Origin: an uncultured Monoglobus sp.
GTDB taxonomy: Bacteria > Bacillota > Clostridia > Monoglobales > Monoglobaceae
Reading direction: 5' to 3'
Assembly (NCBI GenBank): GCA_947630135.1
Contig: CANRGH010000039.1
Location: 1 to 47,023 of the forward strand
Length of the DNA: 47,023 bases
Below the pieces are notes generated by a model. That model was not told the origin of the DNA and searched no databases. It was given only the letters and a program-made list of their open reading frames with translations. Below, one piece after another: positions 16,130-25,092 of the stretch (positions within the stretch are counted from its first letter, which is position 1; each line of letters opens with the position of its first letter). Position numbers and translations under genes: made by a program.

Positions 16130-17170
16130 ATGATAAAAGTCGGAATTTTGGGCGCCACCGGATATGCCGGAATTGAAACGGTGCGCCTCATAGTTTCACA
16201 CCCCGGCGCGGAGCTTGTGCGGGTCGTTTCCCAGAGCTTTGTCGGTAAAAAGATCTCGGAGGTTTATCCCAACCTTAAGGGCATATGCGATATTGAGTGC
16301 AGCGCTCTTGACATTGACGACATAGCAAAAAGCTGCGACGTGGTTTTCACCGCACTGCCGCACGGCGCTTCAAAAACGGTCATCCCGGCCCTGTTTGAAA
16401 AGGGGCTTAAGATCATTGACCTGAGCGGAGACTTCAGATATAACGACCCCAAGGTCTATGAAAAATGGTACGGAGAGCCGCACTCGGCCCCGGAAATCCT
16501 CAAAGAGTCGGTCTACGGCCTGTGCGAGCTGCACAGAGACGAGATAAAAAAGCACCGTCTTATCGGGAACCCTGGCTGTTATACCACATGCTCCATATTG
16601 GCCCTGGCGCCTCTTGTGGCATCAAAATCGGTCGACAACACAAGTCTTATCGCCGACGCCAAGTCCGGTGTGACCGGCGCGGGACGGAGCGCGGTTCTGC
16701 CCAACCTTTACTGCGAGGTCAACGAGTCGCTCAAGGCATATAAAGTCGCGACCCACCGCCACACCTCGGAGATTGAGCAGGAGCTTTCTCTGCTGGCGGG
16801 CGAAAATATCATGCTGTCGTTCACTCCCCACCTGATACCCATGCAGAGGGGAATATTGGCGACCTGCTACGCGGACCTCAAAAAGCCTATGACCACCGCT
16901 GAGGCGGTCGGGCTCTACAAGGAATATTACAAAGGCGAGGAATTCGTCCGCGTTTACGACGCGGGCACCCTGCCCGAGATCAAGCATGTCGCGGGCTCGA
17001 ACTACGCGGCGATAGGCGTCGTTGTTGACGAGCGCTTAAACCGCGCGGTTGTTGTCTCGTGCATTGACAACCTTGTGAAAGGCGCCGCGGGACAGGCGGT
17101 CCAGAATATGAACTTAATATGCGGCCTCGACGAGGGCGAGGGCCTTCGCGCCGCGGGAATGTATCTGTAA
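16130..17170 (+). CDS. argC: N-acetyl-gamma-glutamyl-phosphate reductase
   Basis: 346 residues. The NADP-binding start [12 protein letters not shown] and the catalytic Cys150 in NPGCYTT identify ArgC, third step of arginine synthesis. [17 protein letters not shown] sequence (here [13 protein letters not shown]) forms part of the active site. First gene of an argCB pair, 17 bases before argB. The other arg genes (argJ, argD, argF) are not in the window. Confidence 0.96.
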   Translation: MIKVGILGATGYAGIETVRLIVSHPGAELVRVVSQSFVGKKISEVYPNLKGICDIECSALDIDDIAKSCDVVFTALPHGASKTVIPALFEKGLKIIDLSGDFRYNDPKVYEKWYGEPHSAPEILKESVYGLCELHRDEIKKHRLIGNPGCYTTCSILALAPLVASKSVDNTSLIADAKSGVTGAGRSAVLPNLYCEVNESLKAYKVATHRHTSEIEQELSLLAGENIMLSFTPHLIPMQRGILATCYADLKKPMTTAEAVGLYKEYYKGEEFVRVYDAGTLPEIKHVAGSNYAAIGVVVDERLNRAVVVSCIDNLVKGAAGQAVQNMNLICGLDEGEGLRAAGMYL

Positions 17171-17187
17171 AAGAAAGGGAAATCAAA

Positions 17188-18069
17188 ATGGCGAAAATGG
17201 AGGATTTGATCAGCAGAGCCGAGATCCTTATCGAGGCTTTGCCGTATATGCAGAAATTCGAGGGCGCGAAGATCGTTGTGAAATACGGCGGAAACGCCAT
17301 GATAAACGAGGACCTCAAAAACTCGGTCATGGATGACATTATATTGCTTAAGTACATAGGCTTAAAGCCTATCGTGGTCCACGGCGGCGGGCCCGACATC
17401 TCGGCGGCCCTTGAAAAATCGGGGATCGAAAGCCGTTTTATCAACGGTCTCCGCTACACCGACAAGGCCACAATGGATATAGCCCAGCAGGTGCTTATCG
17501 GCAAAACCAACAAGGAGATTGTGTCGCTGCTTAACACAAAGGGCGGCAGAGCCGTTGGAATAAGCGGAATTGACGCGAGCTTTATCGAGTGCAAAAGGCA
17601 GACCACAGTCGAAAACGGCGAGGTTAAGGAGCTTGGATATGTGGGCGACATAGTCCATGTCAAGAATTGCATTCTCGATCTGCTTTCGTCCGACCAGTAT
17701 ATTCCCGTTATCGCGCCGATCGGCACCGACGAGCGCGGCAACAGCTACAACATCAACGCCGACACGGTCGCATCCGCGGTCGCCAAAGCAGTACAGGCCG
17801 AAAAGCTGGTGCTGCTCACCGACGTCGAGGGTCTTAAGGACGACGACGGCAACATCATATACGAGGCCCACACCAAAGAGATCGACCAGATGATAGGCAC
17901 CGGTGTCATAAGCGGCGGAATGATCCCCAAGGTCCTCGGCTGCTGCGACGCGATCGACGCGGGCGTTTCGGGTGTTCACATCATCGACGGACGCATCCCT
18001 CACTGCCTGCTGCTTGAGATATTCACAAAATCCGGAATAGGAACTCTTATCAAAGGAGATAAATACTAA
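17188..18069 (+). CDS. argB: Acetylglutamate kinase
   Basis: 293 residues from [13 protein letters not shown]. The ATG follows AAAGAAAGGGA, and a longer frame reaching back into argC is not supported. KYGGNAM near residue 32, [10 protein letters not shown] and the C-terminal ISGGMIPKV and GVHIIDG motifs are those of the amino-acid kinase fold in ArgB. It phosphorylates N-acetylglutamate, the second step of arginine synthesis and often its feedback point. A repeat and a terminator follow directly. Confidence 0.96.
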   Translation: MAKMEDLISRAEILIEALPYMQKFEGAKIVVKYGGNAMINEDLKNSVMDDIILLKYIGLKPIVVHGGGPDISAALEKSGIESRFINGLRYTDKATMDIAQQVLIGKTNKEIVSLLNTKGGRAVGISGIDASFIECKRQTTVENGEVKELGYVGDIVHVKNCILDLLSSDQYIPVIAPIGTDERGNSYNINADTVASAVAKAVQAEKLVLLTDVEGLKDDDGNIIYEAHTKEIDQMIGTGVISGGMIPKVLGCCDAIDAGVSGVHIIDGRIPHCLLLEIFTKSGIGTLIKGDKY

Positions 18070-18108
18070 CGTAGGGACTAGGAAATAGGGTCTAGGAACT
18101 AGGAATGG
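18068..18108. repeat. Degenerate TAGGGACTAGGAA tandem repeat
   Basis: About four imperfect 8-10 base units (AACGTAGGGACTAGG, AAATAGGGTCTAGG, AACTAGGAA) directly after the argB stop. Closely related runs lie at 5903-5945 and, inverted, near 6165-6185. Confidence 0.7.
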
Positions 18109-18110
18109 AA

Positions 18111-18138
18111 AAACGCGGGGCTAAGCGGCCCCGCGTTT
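18111..18138 (+). terminator. Terminator after argCB
   Basis: AAACGCGGGG and CCCCGCGTTT arms (8-base loop) with a short GTTTGTTT tail. Confidence 0.75.
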
Positions 18139-18172
18139 GTTTGGTTCAAAACCGGTAATGTTTCATGCTCGT

Positions 18173-18430
18173 TTACATATGGCGGGAAACATATTTTCCT
18201 ATTTTATCTATGGCGCGCTTCTCGTCGTCGCCCTCAGTAATAAACTTTATTGTGTCTCCGGCTTTTATGCCATAGCTGAGCAGTATAAACAGCTTGCCGA
18301 TATCCGTGACATAGTCGCGGCTCTCGACGTATGTGCGGCATTTATGCTCTCCCGCCAATCTTATTATGTCCATCGCCGGTTTTGCGGCCAAATCATACTT
18401 GTTTGTGACAGTGTACGAAAATTCTCTCAT
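18173..18430 (-). CDS. HPr-like protein lacking the phosphorylation residues
   Basis: 85 residues, the length and pattern of HPr, with the G-x-x-A-x-P-A region read as YDLAAKPA. At the position of the phosphorylated His15 there is Ala15, and Arg17 is Lys17. The regulatory Ser46 region reads TDIGKLFILLSYG, with no serine at that site. It therefore cannot carry phosphate in the PTS or be a normal HPr-kinase substrate. A regulatory or binding role (as for B. subtilis Crh, which also lost the histidine) is only an inference. Ribosome site AGGAGGGG. The promoter overlaps a perfect palindrome. Confidence 0.75.
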   Translation of the reverse strand: MREFSYTVTNKYDLAAKPAMDIIRLAGEHKCRTYVESRDYVTDIGKLFILLSYGIKAGDTIKFITEGDDEKRAIDKIGKYVSRHM

Positions 18431-18476
18431 AAAAATCCCCTCCTGTTATCACAATTAATATGACCTGAACGGACGG

Positions 18477-18513
18477 AAACGCTTAACGCGCCGGATGGCG
18501 CGCGCTGCTTTCC
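18477..18513 (-). promoter_or_regulatory. Hairpin in the leader of the HPr-like gene
   Basis: Arms GGAAA and TTTCC enclose a strong GCGCGCC/GGCGCG stem between the promoter and the start codon. There is no T-run, so it may affect RNA stability or translation rather than termination. Confidence 0.5.
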
Positions 18514-18521
18514 GCATATAT

Positions 18522-18550
18522 ATTAAACTACATTTTCGCGAAAATGTCAA
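18522..18550 (-). promoter_or_regulatory. Promoter with overlapping palindromic operator, HPr-like gene
   Basis: TTGACA, 17 bases, TTTAAT on the minus strand. The exact 18-base palindrome ACATTTTCGCGAAAATGT (18530-18547) covers the spacer and half of the -35 box, a position expected for a repressor site. Confidence 0.7.
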
Positions 18551-18684
18551 TCTTAATTATATCCAATAAAACCGCGGCTCAAACCGATTTTTTAGCAGTA
18601 TTTTTCAGATATTTGCCCTGTTTGCGGGGATTTGTGACGATTGTGTTACAAAGCTGTTAAAATACGCCGCAAAGCACAAAAAAA

Positions 18685-18704
18685 GCGCAGCCGAACGGCT
18701 GCGC
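18685..18704 (-). terminator. Terminator of the HU gene
   Basis: GCGCAGCC-GTTC-GGCTGCGC hairpin followed by a run of T on the minus strand. Confidence 0.9.
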
Positions 18705-18720
18705 CAACAAATCGCTTTGT

Positions 18721-18999
18721 TTATTTATTGTTTACCAGGTCCTTGAGAGCGCGTCCTGCCTTGAAAGCGGGAACCTTAGCCGCGGGAATATCCATGGGCT
18801 CTCCCGTGAGGGGGTTCTTGCCCGATCTCGCTGCTCTCTCTCTTACTTCGAAGCTGCCAAAGCCGATAAGCTGAACCTTATCGCCCTTCTTCAAAGATTC
18901 CTGAACTGTCTCGATAAAAGCGGCCAATGCTGCCTCGGAATCCTTTTTTGTTAATCCTGACTTCTCAGAAATAGCTGAAAGTAACTCTTGCTTATTCAT
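18721..18999 (-). CDS. hup: HU-type nucleoid protein
   Basis: 92 residues starting [20 protein letters not shown], with [18 protein letters not shown] and the DNA-binding arm tip [11 protein letters not shown], the hallmarks of HU/DBPII. It binds and bends DNA and compacts the nucleoid. AGGAGGA ribosome site and its own terminator. In many clostridia a hup gene sits between mazG and rqcP; here it is about 9 kb away. Confidence 0.96.
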   Translation of the reverse strand: MNKQELLSAISEKSGLTKKDSEAALAAFIETVQESLKKGDKVQLIGFGSFEVRERAARSGKNPLTGEPMDIPAAKVPAFKAGRALKDLVNNK

Positions 19000-19535
19000 T
19001 TTTTGTCCTCCTGAATTTATATTATAATTTTAATTTATTTTTCTTATTCAAACAAGACGAATGAAAACAACAACACAAGCAGAGCCGAGGCATCTCGCTA
19101 AGATACATTTTCTGCCTATATTGCTAATATGTAATATTATGTCCAAACATCCATTGTAATGATATATTAGCATTTTACTACAACGGACGACAAAATGCTA
19201 CAATTATTTTTAGATTTATAATATTTTTGTATTATTTAACAAAATTTCCGTCATTTTAAATTGAAATTTATTTAAAATACAGTATGCTTTTACCGATTAT
19301 TTCGCTTCGTTAAACTTATTGTAAATATACACAAAATATTGCCGCCGCGCCGCATTAATATTTTATCGCGGATTTTTAATAATTCCTTGCTATTTTCCTT
19401 AAGTTATGTTACAATTTTACATTAATCAATATAAATTTTAAAGTCCGTTATTCTAATTATTATCCGCGCGGAGTCTGATTATACGCGTATTATTACCGTA
19501 TACGGCGCGGTTTAAAACGAAAAGGAGGAATTTTT
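19000..19535. other. AT-rich intergenic region between hup and guaB
   Basis: 536 bases, strongly AT-rich, divergent promoters expected. A TGCTAATAT...ATATTAGCA inverted repeat lies near 19119-19170. Possible guaB promoters: TTGCTA, 17 bases, TACAAT (near 19387-19415), or GTTACA, 16 bases, TATAAA. No purine riboswitch core and no gene were seen. Confidence 0.45.
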
Positions 19536-21041
19536 ATGGCGTACTACTACAAAGAACCATCCCACACATTCAGCGAATATCTGCTCGTTCCCGGATATTC
19601 CGACTCAAATTGTATACCCGCGAACGTCTCGCTCCGAACTCCTTTGGTGAAATACAGAAAGGGCGAGGAGGAACCCGCTCTCTCAATGAACACCCCTTTG
19701 GTTTCCGCTATTATGCAGTCCGTGTCGGGCGTTGACATGGCGATAGGCCTCGCGAAGGAAGGCGGAATTTCCTTTATCTACGGCTCTCAGCCGATCGAGA
19801 AGCAGGCGAAAATGATAAGAAAGGTCAAGGCCTACAAGGCGGGCTTTGTTGAGTCCGACTCAAACATTGCTCCGGACAAGACCATGGCGGACGTGGTCGC
19901 CCTTAAAGAGGAAAGAGGTCACGACACCATCGCAGTCACCGAGGACGGAACCAAAAACGGCAGACTGGTTGGCATAGTTACCGGCAGGGATTACAGAGTT
20001 ACCCGCATGTCGCCCGACGAGAAGGTCGAAAACTTCATGACGCCTCTTGAAAAGCTTATCACGGCCCCCGAGGGCACATCGCTTAAAAAGGCAAACGACA
20101 TTCTGTGGGAGCACAAGCTGAACTCGCTCCCGATCGTGAACGACAGCGGCAGACTCGTCGCGTTCGTGTTCCGCAAGGACTATGAGCAGCACAAGGAAAA
20201 CCCACACGAGCTGCTCGATTCACACAAGCGCTACATTGTGGGCGCGGGCATCAACACCCGCGACTATGAGGAGCGCGTTCCGGCCCTGGTCGAAGCTGGC
20301 GCGGACGTGCTGTGCATCGACTCCAGCGAGGGCTACACCGAGTGGCAGAAGCTGACTATCGACTATATCAGAAAGACCTACGGCGACAGCGTCAAGGTCG
20401 GCGCGGGCAACGTGGTTGACCGCGACGGTTTCAGATTTCTGGCCGAGGCGGGCGCCGACTTCGTGAAGGTCGGCATCGGCGGCGGCAGCATCTGCATAAC
20501 CCGCGAGACCAAGGGAATAGGCCGCGGACAAGCAACCGCGGTCATTGAGGTCGCCGAGGCGCGCGACGAATATTTCAAAGAGACCGGGGTTTACGTTCCG
20601 ATATGCTCTGACGGCGGCATCGTGCTTGACCACCACATCACGCTTGCTCTGGCCATGGGCTGTGACTTCTGCATGCTGGGCAGATACTTCGCCAGATTTG
20701 ACGAGAGCCCGACAAACAAGGTCATGGTAAACGGCAGCTATATGAAGGAATACTGGGGCGAGGGCAGCGCGAGAGCGAGGAATTGGCAGCGCTACGATCT
20801 CGGCGGCGACAAGAAGCTTTCGTTCGTCGAGGGCGTTGACTGCTATGTGCCGTACGCCGGCTCGCTTCACGACAATATGGTGACCACCTTGAGCAAGGTC
20901 CGCTCCACCATGTGCAACTGTGGCGCACTCAGCATTCCCGAGTTCCAAAGCAAGGCCAAGCTGACCCTCGTGAGCAGCGTTTCGATCATTGAGGGCGGCG
21001 CGCATGACGTTGTTGTCAAAGACAACGTGAACCACGAGTAA
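19536..21041 (+). CDS. guaB: IMP dehydrogenase
   Basis: 501 residues. It oxidises IMP to XMP, the committed step of GMP synthesis. The barrel start is [14 protein letters not shown]; a CBS pair occupies roughly residues 110-225 ([35 protein letters not shown]); the catalytic Cys320 lies in [12 protein letters not shown]; and [10 protein letters not shown] binds phosphate. Ribosome site AAAAGGAGGAA. Two bases separate its stop from the next gene, so they are co-transcribed. Confidence 0.95.
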   Translation: MAYYYKEPSHTFSEYLLVPGYSDSNCIPANVSLRTPLVKYRKGEEEPALSMNTPLVSAIMQSVSGVDMAIGLAKEGGISFIYGSQPIEKQAKMIRKVKAYKAGFVESDSNIAPDKTMADVVALKEERGHDTIAVTEDGTKNGRLVGIVTGRDYRVTRMSPDEKVENFMTPLEKLITAPEGTSLKKANDILWEHKLNSLPIVNDSGRLVAFVFRKDYEQHKENPHELLDSHKRYIVGAGINTRDYEERVPALVEAGADVLCIDSSEGYTEWQKLTIDYIRKTYGDSVKVGAGNVVDRDGFRFLAEAGADFVKVGIGGGSICITRETKGIGRGQATAVIEVAEARDEYFKETGVYVPICSDGGIVLDHHITLALAMGCDFCMLGRYFARFDESPTNKVMVNGSYMKEYWGEGSARARNWQRYDLGGDKKLSFVEGVDCYVPYAGSLHDNMVTTLSKVRSTMCNCGALSIPEFQSKAKLTLVSSVSIIEGGAHDVVVKDNVNHE

Positions 21042-21043
21042 GC

Positions 21044-21691
21044 ATGAAATACAAATACATATTTTTTGATCTGGACGGCACTCTGACCGACTCAAAGGAG
21101 GGCATAATAAACTCGATCAAATATGCCCTGTCAAGCCTCGGAGAGCCGATTCCGGACGATACGACCCTGCAAAGATTCCTCGGTCCGCCGCTTGTGTACT
21201 CGTTCGGCGAGTTCTGCGGCATGAGCGCGGAAAAGGCCGCGCTCGCCGTTGAGAAATACCGCGAGCGGTTTTCCGTGACCGGGATTTTTGAGAACCGCGT
21301 CTATGACGGGATCGACGACCTGCTGCAGGAGTTGGTGAACGGCGGCCGCGTTCCGGTTCTCGCGACCTCAAAGCCGAGAGTATACGCCGAGCGGATAATG
21401 ACAAAATTCGGCCTTCGGCCGTATTTTAAGCTGCTTTGCGGCTCCGAGCTTGACGGCACGCGCAACGCCAAGAGCGAGGTGATCGAATACGCGATCGAAA
21501 AATCCGGATGCCCGAGGGATAAAATAATAATGGTGGGCGACCGCGAGCAGGACATTTCGGGCGCGAAAAAATGCGGCATAGCCTCATGCGGAGTACGCTA
21601 CGGCTACGCGTCCGCCGGCGAGCTCGAAGCCGCCGGCCCCGATTATATCGCCGACACCCCCGACGAGCTTTTGACGATACTTATGAGATAA
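21044..21691 (+). CDS. HAD-family phosphatase (phosphoglycolate phosphatase-like)
   Basis: 215 residues. HAD motifs: DLDGTLTDS with the nucleophile Asp near residue 9, ATSKP with the conserved Ser, and MVGDREQDISGAKKCG with the acidic pair. The cap domain between them has the helical form of PGP/Gph-type enzymes. It starts two bases after guaB, so a nucleotide or sugar-phosphate substrate is conceivable, but the substrate cannot be read from sequence. Confidence 0.88.
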   Translation: MKYKYIFFDLDGTLTDSKEGIINSIKYALSSLGEPIPDDTTLQRFLGPPLVYSFGEFCGMSAEKAALAVEKYRERFSVTGIFENRVYDGIDDLLQELVNGGRVPVLATSKPRVYAERIMTKFGLRPYFKLLCGSELDGTRNAKSEVIEYAIEKSGCPRDKIIMVGDREQDISGAKKCGIASCGVRYGYASAGELEAAGPDYIADTPDELLTILMR

Positions 21692-21711
21692 AAAATGCTA
21701 TAAATATGTTT

Positions 21712-21740
21712 AAACCGGTCCTGCCAATATGGACCGGTTT
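21712..21740 (+). terminator. Terminator after guaB-HAD operon
   Basis: AAACCGGTCC and GGACCGGTTT arms with a 9-base loop, then ATTTTCGTTT. Confidence 0.85.
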
Positions 21741-21748
21741 ATTTTCGT

Positions 21749-22060
21749 TTATAAAAATTCCGTATAGTCGCGCCTTCCGTATATAAAGCGTATTATATAA
21801 ACCGTTTTAGCCGTCTTATCCACTCTGTAAATCATAATGTAATTATTTATAATAAGTTTTCTGTAATTCTTTAATCTAAGTTTTTCATCATTACAAACCG
21901 AATATTTAAACGGATTTTCAGAAATATTGTTATATGCTTTCTCTATTTCGGCGAGCAAATTCTTAGCGGCAATATTATTCTTAAGATTATTTATAAAATA
22001 CTCAATTGTTTCGTCAATATCATGATGAGCATCAGCTGATAAAACAATTTTATAATTCAT
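21749..22060 (-). CDS. ParE/RelE-family toxin
   Basis: 103 residues with the pattern of plasmid-stabilisation toxins: KIVLSADAHHDIDETIEYF at the N-terminus, ENPFKYSVC in the middle, and the strand pair NYIMIYRVD followed by YIIRFIYGRRDYTEFL. Its start overlaps the antitoxin end by 11 bases. Targets in this family are gyrase (ParE) or mRNA (RelE). The convergent neighbour is the guaB operon. Confidence 0.87.
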   Translation of the reverse strand: MNYKIVLSADAHHDIDETIEYFINNLKNNIAAKNLLAEIEKAYNNISENPFKYSVCNDEKLRLKNYRKLIINNYIMIYRVDKTAKTVYIIRFIYGRRDYTEFL

Positions 22061-22310
22061 ATTTCTCTCTCAACTCTTTTAAAGATTTCTCGCCGCTTAC
22101 GGTTTTCCCGTCCTTGATTGACCTTTCACCTTGCTCGATTTTATAATATATACTGTTCATGTACGAAAGTCTTTCAAATGTTTCGATACTCATTATAACC
22201 ATATCTCCGTATCCGTTTTTTGTCACAAACACGGGTTCATTTGTACTATGGCATTTCTCGGAAATCGCGGCTGTATTTTTTAAATCTCTTATCGGAATAA
22301 TTCTCGGCAT
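22050..22310 (-). CDS. Phd/YefM-family antitoxin
   Basis: 86 residues. IIPIRDLKNTAAISEKCHSTNEPVFVTKNG matches Phd/YefM antitoxins, in which the N-terminal half binds the operator and the C-terminal tail blocks the toxin. Promoter at 22337-22365. The antitoxin-first order and the 11-base overlap with the toxin are typical of type II modules. Confidence 0.88.
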   Translation of the reverse strand: MPRIIPIRDLKNTAAISEKCHSTNEPVFVTKNGYGDMVIMSIETFERLSYMNSIYYKIEQGERSIKDGKTVSGEKSLKELREKYEL

Positions 22311-22336
22311 ATTTTCACTCTCCTTTTTATGTCTTA

Positions 22337-22365
22337 ATTATAACACAATAACGCCACAAGGTCAA
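22337..22365 (-). promoter_or_regulatory. Promoter of the YefM/ParE-type module
   Basis: TTGACC, 17 bases, TATAAT on the minus strand. Confidence 0.8.
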
Positions 22366-22526
22366 TAAAATGTTATTAAAATTTTTTGTTTAGAAAAAGT
22401 TTAGAATTCAATGTTATTTTAAAATCGGGAGGTGTTACCAAATCTTGTTATATCCGGCGATGATCTTCCGATTAATACGATAAACCACTGACATCACATA
22501 CATAATAAACAATGTTTACTATAGTT

Positions 22527-22754
22527 TTAAGACTGTTCTGTTTTTGGATACGGTTTTGTTTCATTTGTCCTTCCAACAAGATAGTCTATGCTCGTTTTGT
22601 AATAATCAGCTAAAAAATCAAGCACCATAATCGGAACATTTAGATTGCCCAACTCATAATCCGAATATGTTGTTTGATGGATATTTAACATTTTTGCAAC
22701 AGTTTTTTGATCTAAATCATTATCTTCTCTTAAATCGCGTAAACGCATTCTCAT
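22527..22754 (-). CDS. Small XRE-type repressor
   Basis: 75 residues from MRMRLRDL; the ATG follows GAGGTG by six bases, while the longer frame would use a GTG inside the ribosome site. Residues 5-60 form a Cro/C1 helix-turn-helix (DQKTVAKMLNIHQTTYSDYELG), ending TSIDYLVGRTNETKPY. It is clearly a paralogue of the next gene upstream, with the same RLRDLRED start and TNExKPY end. Together they look like a tandem duplication. Confidence 0.85.
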   Translation of the reverse strand: MRMRLRDLREDNDLDQKTVAKMLNIHQTTYSDYELGNLNVPIMVLDFLADYYKTSIDYLVGRTNETKPYPKTEQS

Positions 22755-22804
22755 AATTATCACCTCACGGAAATTTTAGCATAAGGGAATATACCTTAAA
22801 TTCA

Positions 22805-23035
22805 TTAATTTGAATTTATTCTCTTGTATGGTTTGATTTCATTTGTCAAGCCCAATATAAAGTCGGTTGAGGTTCCGTAAAATTTTGATAATTTTATCAA
22901 GTACTCAAGCGGGATATTCTGATAACCTCTTTCATAGCGTGAATAAACCGTTTGCTGTATTCCCAGCATTTCAGCAATTTCACTTTGTTTCATATCTTTA
23001 TCCTCGCGCAAATCACGCAGCCGCCGAAAATACAT
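22805..23035 (-). CDS. Small XRE-type repressor, paralogue
   Basis: 76 residues, Cro/C1-type helix-turn-helix (MKQSEIAEMLGIQQTVYSRYERG). The start codon has GAGGTG at good distance. It is transcribed away from the SLOG-like gene, and the 99-base space between them holds a perfect inverted repeat (23046-23069), a likely operator through which this protein represses both itself and the divergent gene. Confidence 0.87.
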   Translation of the reverse strand: MYFRRLRDLREDKDMKQSEIAEMLGIQQTVYSRYERGYQNIPLEYLIKLSKFYGTSTDFILGLTNEIKPYKRINSN

Positions 23036-23045
23036 ATCATCACCT

Positions 23046-23069
23046 CAATAGTATCTATATGTACTATTG
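23046..23069. promoter_or_regulatory. Candidate XRE operator
   Basis: CAATAGTA and TACTATTG, exact 8-base arms around TCTATATG. It overlaps the -35 box of the rightward promoter and lies just upstream of the repressor ribosome site. Confidence 0.7.
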
Positions 23070-23095
23070 ACAATAACATACATAACGTGTATAAT
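23067..23095 (+). promoter_or_regulatory. Promoter of the SLOG-like gene
   Basis: Exact consensus TTGACA, 17 bases, TATAAT; its -35 shares bases with the operator-like palindrome. Confidence 0.85.
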
Positions 23096-23134
23096 TATTC
23101 ACATAGAACTTATAAGTACTGTAGGGGTGATTTT

Positions 23135-23620
23135 ATGCGCGAAAAAGCTTGCGGATTTTGCGGACACAGATTTTTTTCAAATACCGACGGATTTGTCGCG
23201 CAAAAAACTCGTGAAACCATGATTGAACTGATCGAAAACAAGGGCGTGACCACCTTTTACAGCGGTTATTCCAAGGGCTATGACAGAGTTTGCGGGAAAA
23301 TCGTGCGGTCGCTGAAAGGACGCTACAAACAAATCAAGCTTTGCTGGACAGTGCCGTTTTACATGCCCTCTCTTGATACAAAGCGCGAATATTATAAAGG
23401 GCTTTTTGATGAGATCATTCAACCCGATTTTGGAAATCTGTCCTCAAGAAAAGCAATTTTAGCGCGAAATTTTTGGATCGTGGACCATTCGGACTTTTTG
23501 ATCTGCCATGACAGCACCTCTCCCGACGAAACGATTAAAATGAAAGAATACGCGGTCGAAAAATCCGATATCCGCGTTATTGAGATCCCGGCTGTCAAAA
23601 AAATTATTTATCAATATTAA
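23135..23620 (+). CDS. SLOG-superfamily protein (DUF1273/YpsA-like)
   Basis: 161 residues from the ATG after GTAGGGGTG. ACGFCGHRFF at the N-terminus, the YSGYSKGYDRVCGK loop, and WIVDHSDFLICHD followed by a C-terminal strand fit the Rossmann-like SLOG fold, which binds nucleotides or nucleotide-derived signals. Relatives occur on mobile elements and in defence or stress loci. Its control by an adjacent XRE repressor supports a regulated accessory role. Function unknown. Confidence 0.7.
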   Translation: MREKACGFCGHRFFSNTDGFVAQKTRETMIELIENKGVTTFYSGYSKGYDRVCGKIVRSLKGRYKQIKLCWTVPFYMPSLDTKREYYKGLFDEIIQPDFGNLSSRKAILARNFWIVDHSDFLICHDSTSPDETIKMKEYAVEKSDIRVIEIPAVKKIIYQY

Positions 23621-23687
23621 TTATAATATCTCCGCCTTTTCCGAAAAGCTTATCGAAATTTGTAAAAAGGTTTATTGGCCTATTTTA

Positions 23688-23716
23688 TTGACATTTAGGT
23701 ATTTTTAATATAAAAT
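23688..23716 (+). promoter_or_regulatory. Promoter of the mreB-type gene
   Basis: TTGACA, 17 bases, TAAAAT, about 50 bases before the start codon. Confidence 0.8.
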
Positions 23717-23764
23717 AATCATAATGTAACTAATTTGTAATATTTGGAAAGGGTGTGCGAGGGA

Positions 23765-24766
23765 ATGCTCGGACAGGACATTGGAATAGATTTGGGAACA
23801 TCCACCGTTTTGGTGTATGTCAAAGGCAAAGGCATCGTTGACAGGGAGCCGTCGGTGGTCGCGGCCCAGACCCCGGGCGGAAAGGTTATCGCGATCGGTG
23901 CCGAGGCACAAAAAATGCTCGGCAGAACGCCGGGCAGCATTAAGGCGGTAAAACCCCTTAAGGAAGGGGTCATATGCGACTATTCGGTGGCGGAAAAGAT
24001 GCTCAGGCATTTTATTAACAAGGCGGTGGGAAACAGCGTTATCGGCGCGTTTATCAAGCCGAGGATATATGTCAGCGTTCCGAGCAACATAACCGAGGTC
24101 GAGGAAAGAGCGGTCATTGACGCGGGCCTTCAGGCGGGCGCGGGCAAGGTCCAGCTCATTGAGGAGCCGCTCGCGGCGGCTTTGGGAGTCGGGATCGACA
24201 TTGACGAGGCGCACGGCAACGTTGTTGTCGATATCGGCGGCGGCACCTGCGACATCGCGGTGATCTCGCTCGGCGGCACGGTCATCAGCGACTCGATCAA
24301 AATCGCGGGCGACAGCTTTGACGACGCGATAATCAGATATATCAGAAAAAAATACAACGTGCTCATCGGCGAACGCACGGCGGAGCAGCTTAAAATAAAA
24401 ATCGGCTGCGTTTACCGCAGGGACAAGCTTTTGGCTATGGAGGCACGTGGCCGCAGCCTCGTGACCGGCCTGCCAAAAACGGTTCAGGTCTCAAGTGACG
24501 AAATTTTGGAGGCTTTAAAGGAGCCCGCCGGCTCGGTTGTGGACGCGATACGCACCCTGCTCGAAAAAACGCCGCCGGAGCTCATCGGCGACATATGCAA
24601 AAACGGAATTATACTTACCGGCGGCTGCTCGCAGATATACGGCATAACCAACCTGATACGCCGCGAGCTCGACATGAAGTCGCGCGTGGCCGACACCCCC
24701 GAAACATGCGTCGTGACCGGCCTCGGCAAAGCGATCGGCCACCCCGAACTGTTCAAGCGGAAATAA
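23765..24766 (+). CDS. mbl: MreB/Mbl-type actin-like shape protein
   Basis: 333 residues from MLGQDIGIDLGTSTVLVY, the usual MreB/Mbl beginning; GTG and TTG starts a few codons earlier lack support. Actin-fold motifs: phosphate 1 GIDLGTSTV, connect and phosphate 2 VVVDIGGGTCDIAVIS, and adenosine ILTGGCSQIYG. MreB filaments on the inner membrane direct side-wall synthesis and rod shape. mreC, mreD and mur genes are not adjacent, which favours a stand-alone Mbl/MreBH-type paralogue; the exact paralogue is uncertain. Confidence 0.9.
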   Translation: MLGQDIGIDLGTSTVLVYVKGKGIVDREPSVVAAQTPGGKVIAIGAEAQKMLGRTPGSIKAVKPLKEGVICDYSVAEKMLRHFINKAVGNSVIGAFIKPRIYVSVPSNITEVEERAVIDAGLQAGAGKVQLIEEPLAAALGVGIDIDEAHGNVVVDIGGGTCDIAVISLGGTVISDSIKIAGDSFDDAIIRYIRKKYNVLIGERTAEQLKIKIGCVYRRDKLLAMEARGRSLVTGLPKTVQVSSDEILEALKEPAGSVVDAIRTLLEKTPPELIGDICKNGIILTGGCSQIYGITNLIRRELDMKSRVADTPETCVVTGLGKAIGHPELFKRK

Positions 24767-24801
24767 CCAATCAAATTAATATTAAAAAGGTCTGATATTG
24801 T

Positions 24802-25026
24802 ATGTCAAATGTTAAGGAGCGTATTTTGGGCGCTGTAACCGTTATGAGCGAAAAAGACGCAAATACACTTTGGGGAATTATTATTGAAAATTTCCCGTCT
24901 TGGAACAATATCGAAGAAATTGCGCCCGATCAATTTGACCTTGAAATGTTCGAGGAAATAGAGAAAAATCCGGATTGCCGCAATTTTATTTCAAGCGAAG
25001 AAGCGTTAAAAGAACTCGGTCTTTAA
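24802..25026 (+). CDS. Small acidic protein, antitoxin-like, without partner
   Basis: 74 residues, acidic, beginning MSNVKERILGAVTVMSEKDA and ending FISSEEALKELGL. The C-terminal SSEEALKELGL pattern recalls RelB-type or similar antitoxins that end in a helix, but no toxin gene follows: a terminator lies 30 bases downstream. It follows mbl by 35 bases and may be co-transcribed. Function unknown. Confidence 0.6.
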   Translation: MSNVKERILGAVTVMSEKDANTLWGIIIENFPSWNNIEEIAPDQFDLEMFEEIEKNPDCRNFISSEEALKELGL

Positions 25027-25053
25027 GCTTTTAATAAAACCGGAAATAAATAC

Positions 25054-25085
25054 AAAAAGGCCGGCTCGGGTGAGACGGCCTTTTT
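25054..25085 (+). terminator. Terminator after the mbl operon
   Basis: AAAAAGGCCG and CGGCCTTTTT arms, with an inner CTC/GAG pair; T-run on the plus strand. Confidence 0.85.
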
Positions 25086-25092
25086 GATGTAA

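Noticed and set aside
19000..19535. Purine riboswitch before guaB
   Set aside because: No three-way-junction core or loop-loop sequences of the purine class in the AT-rich region.
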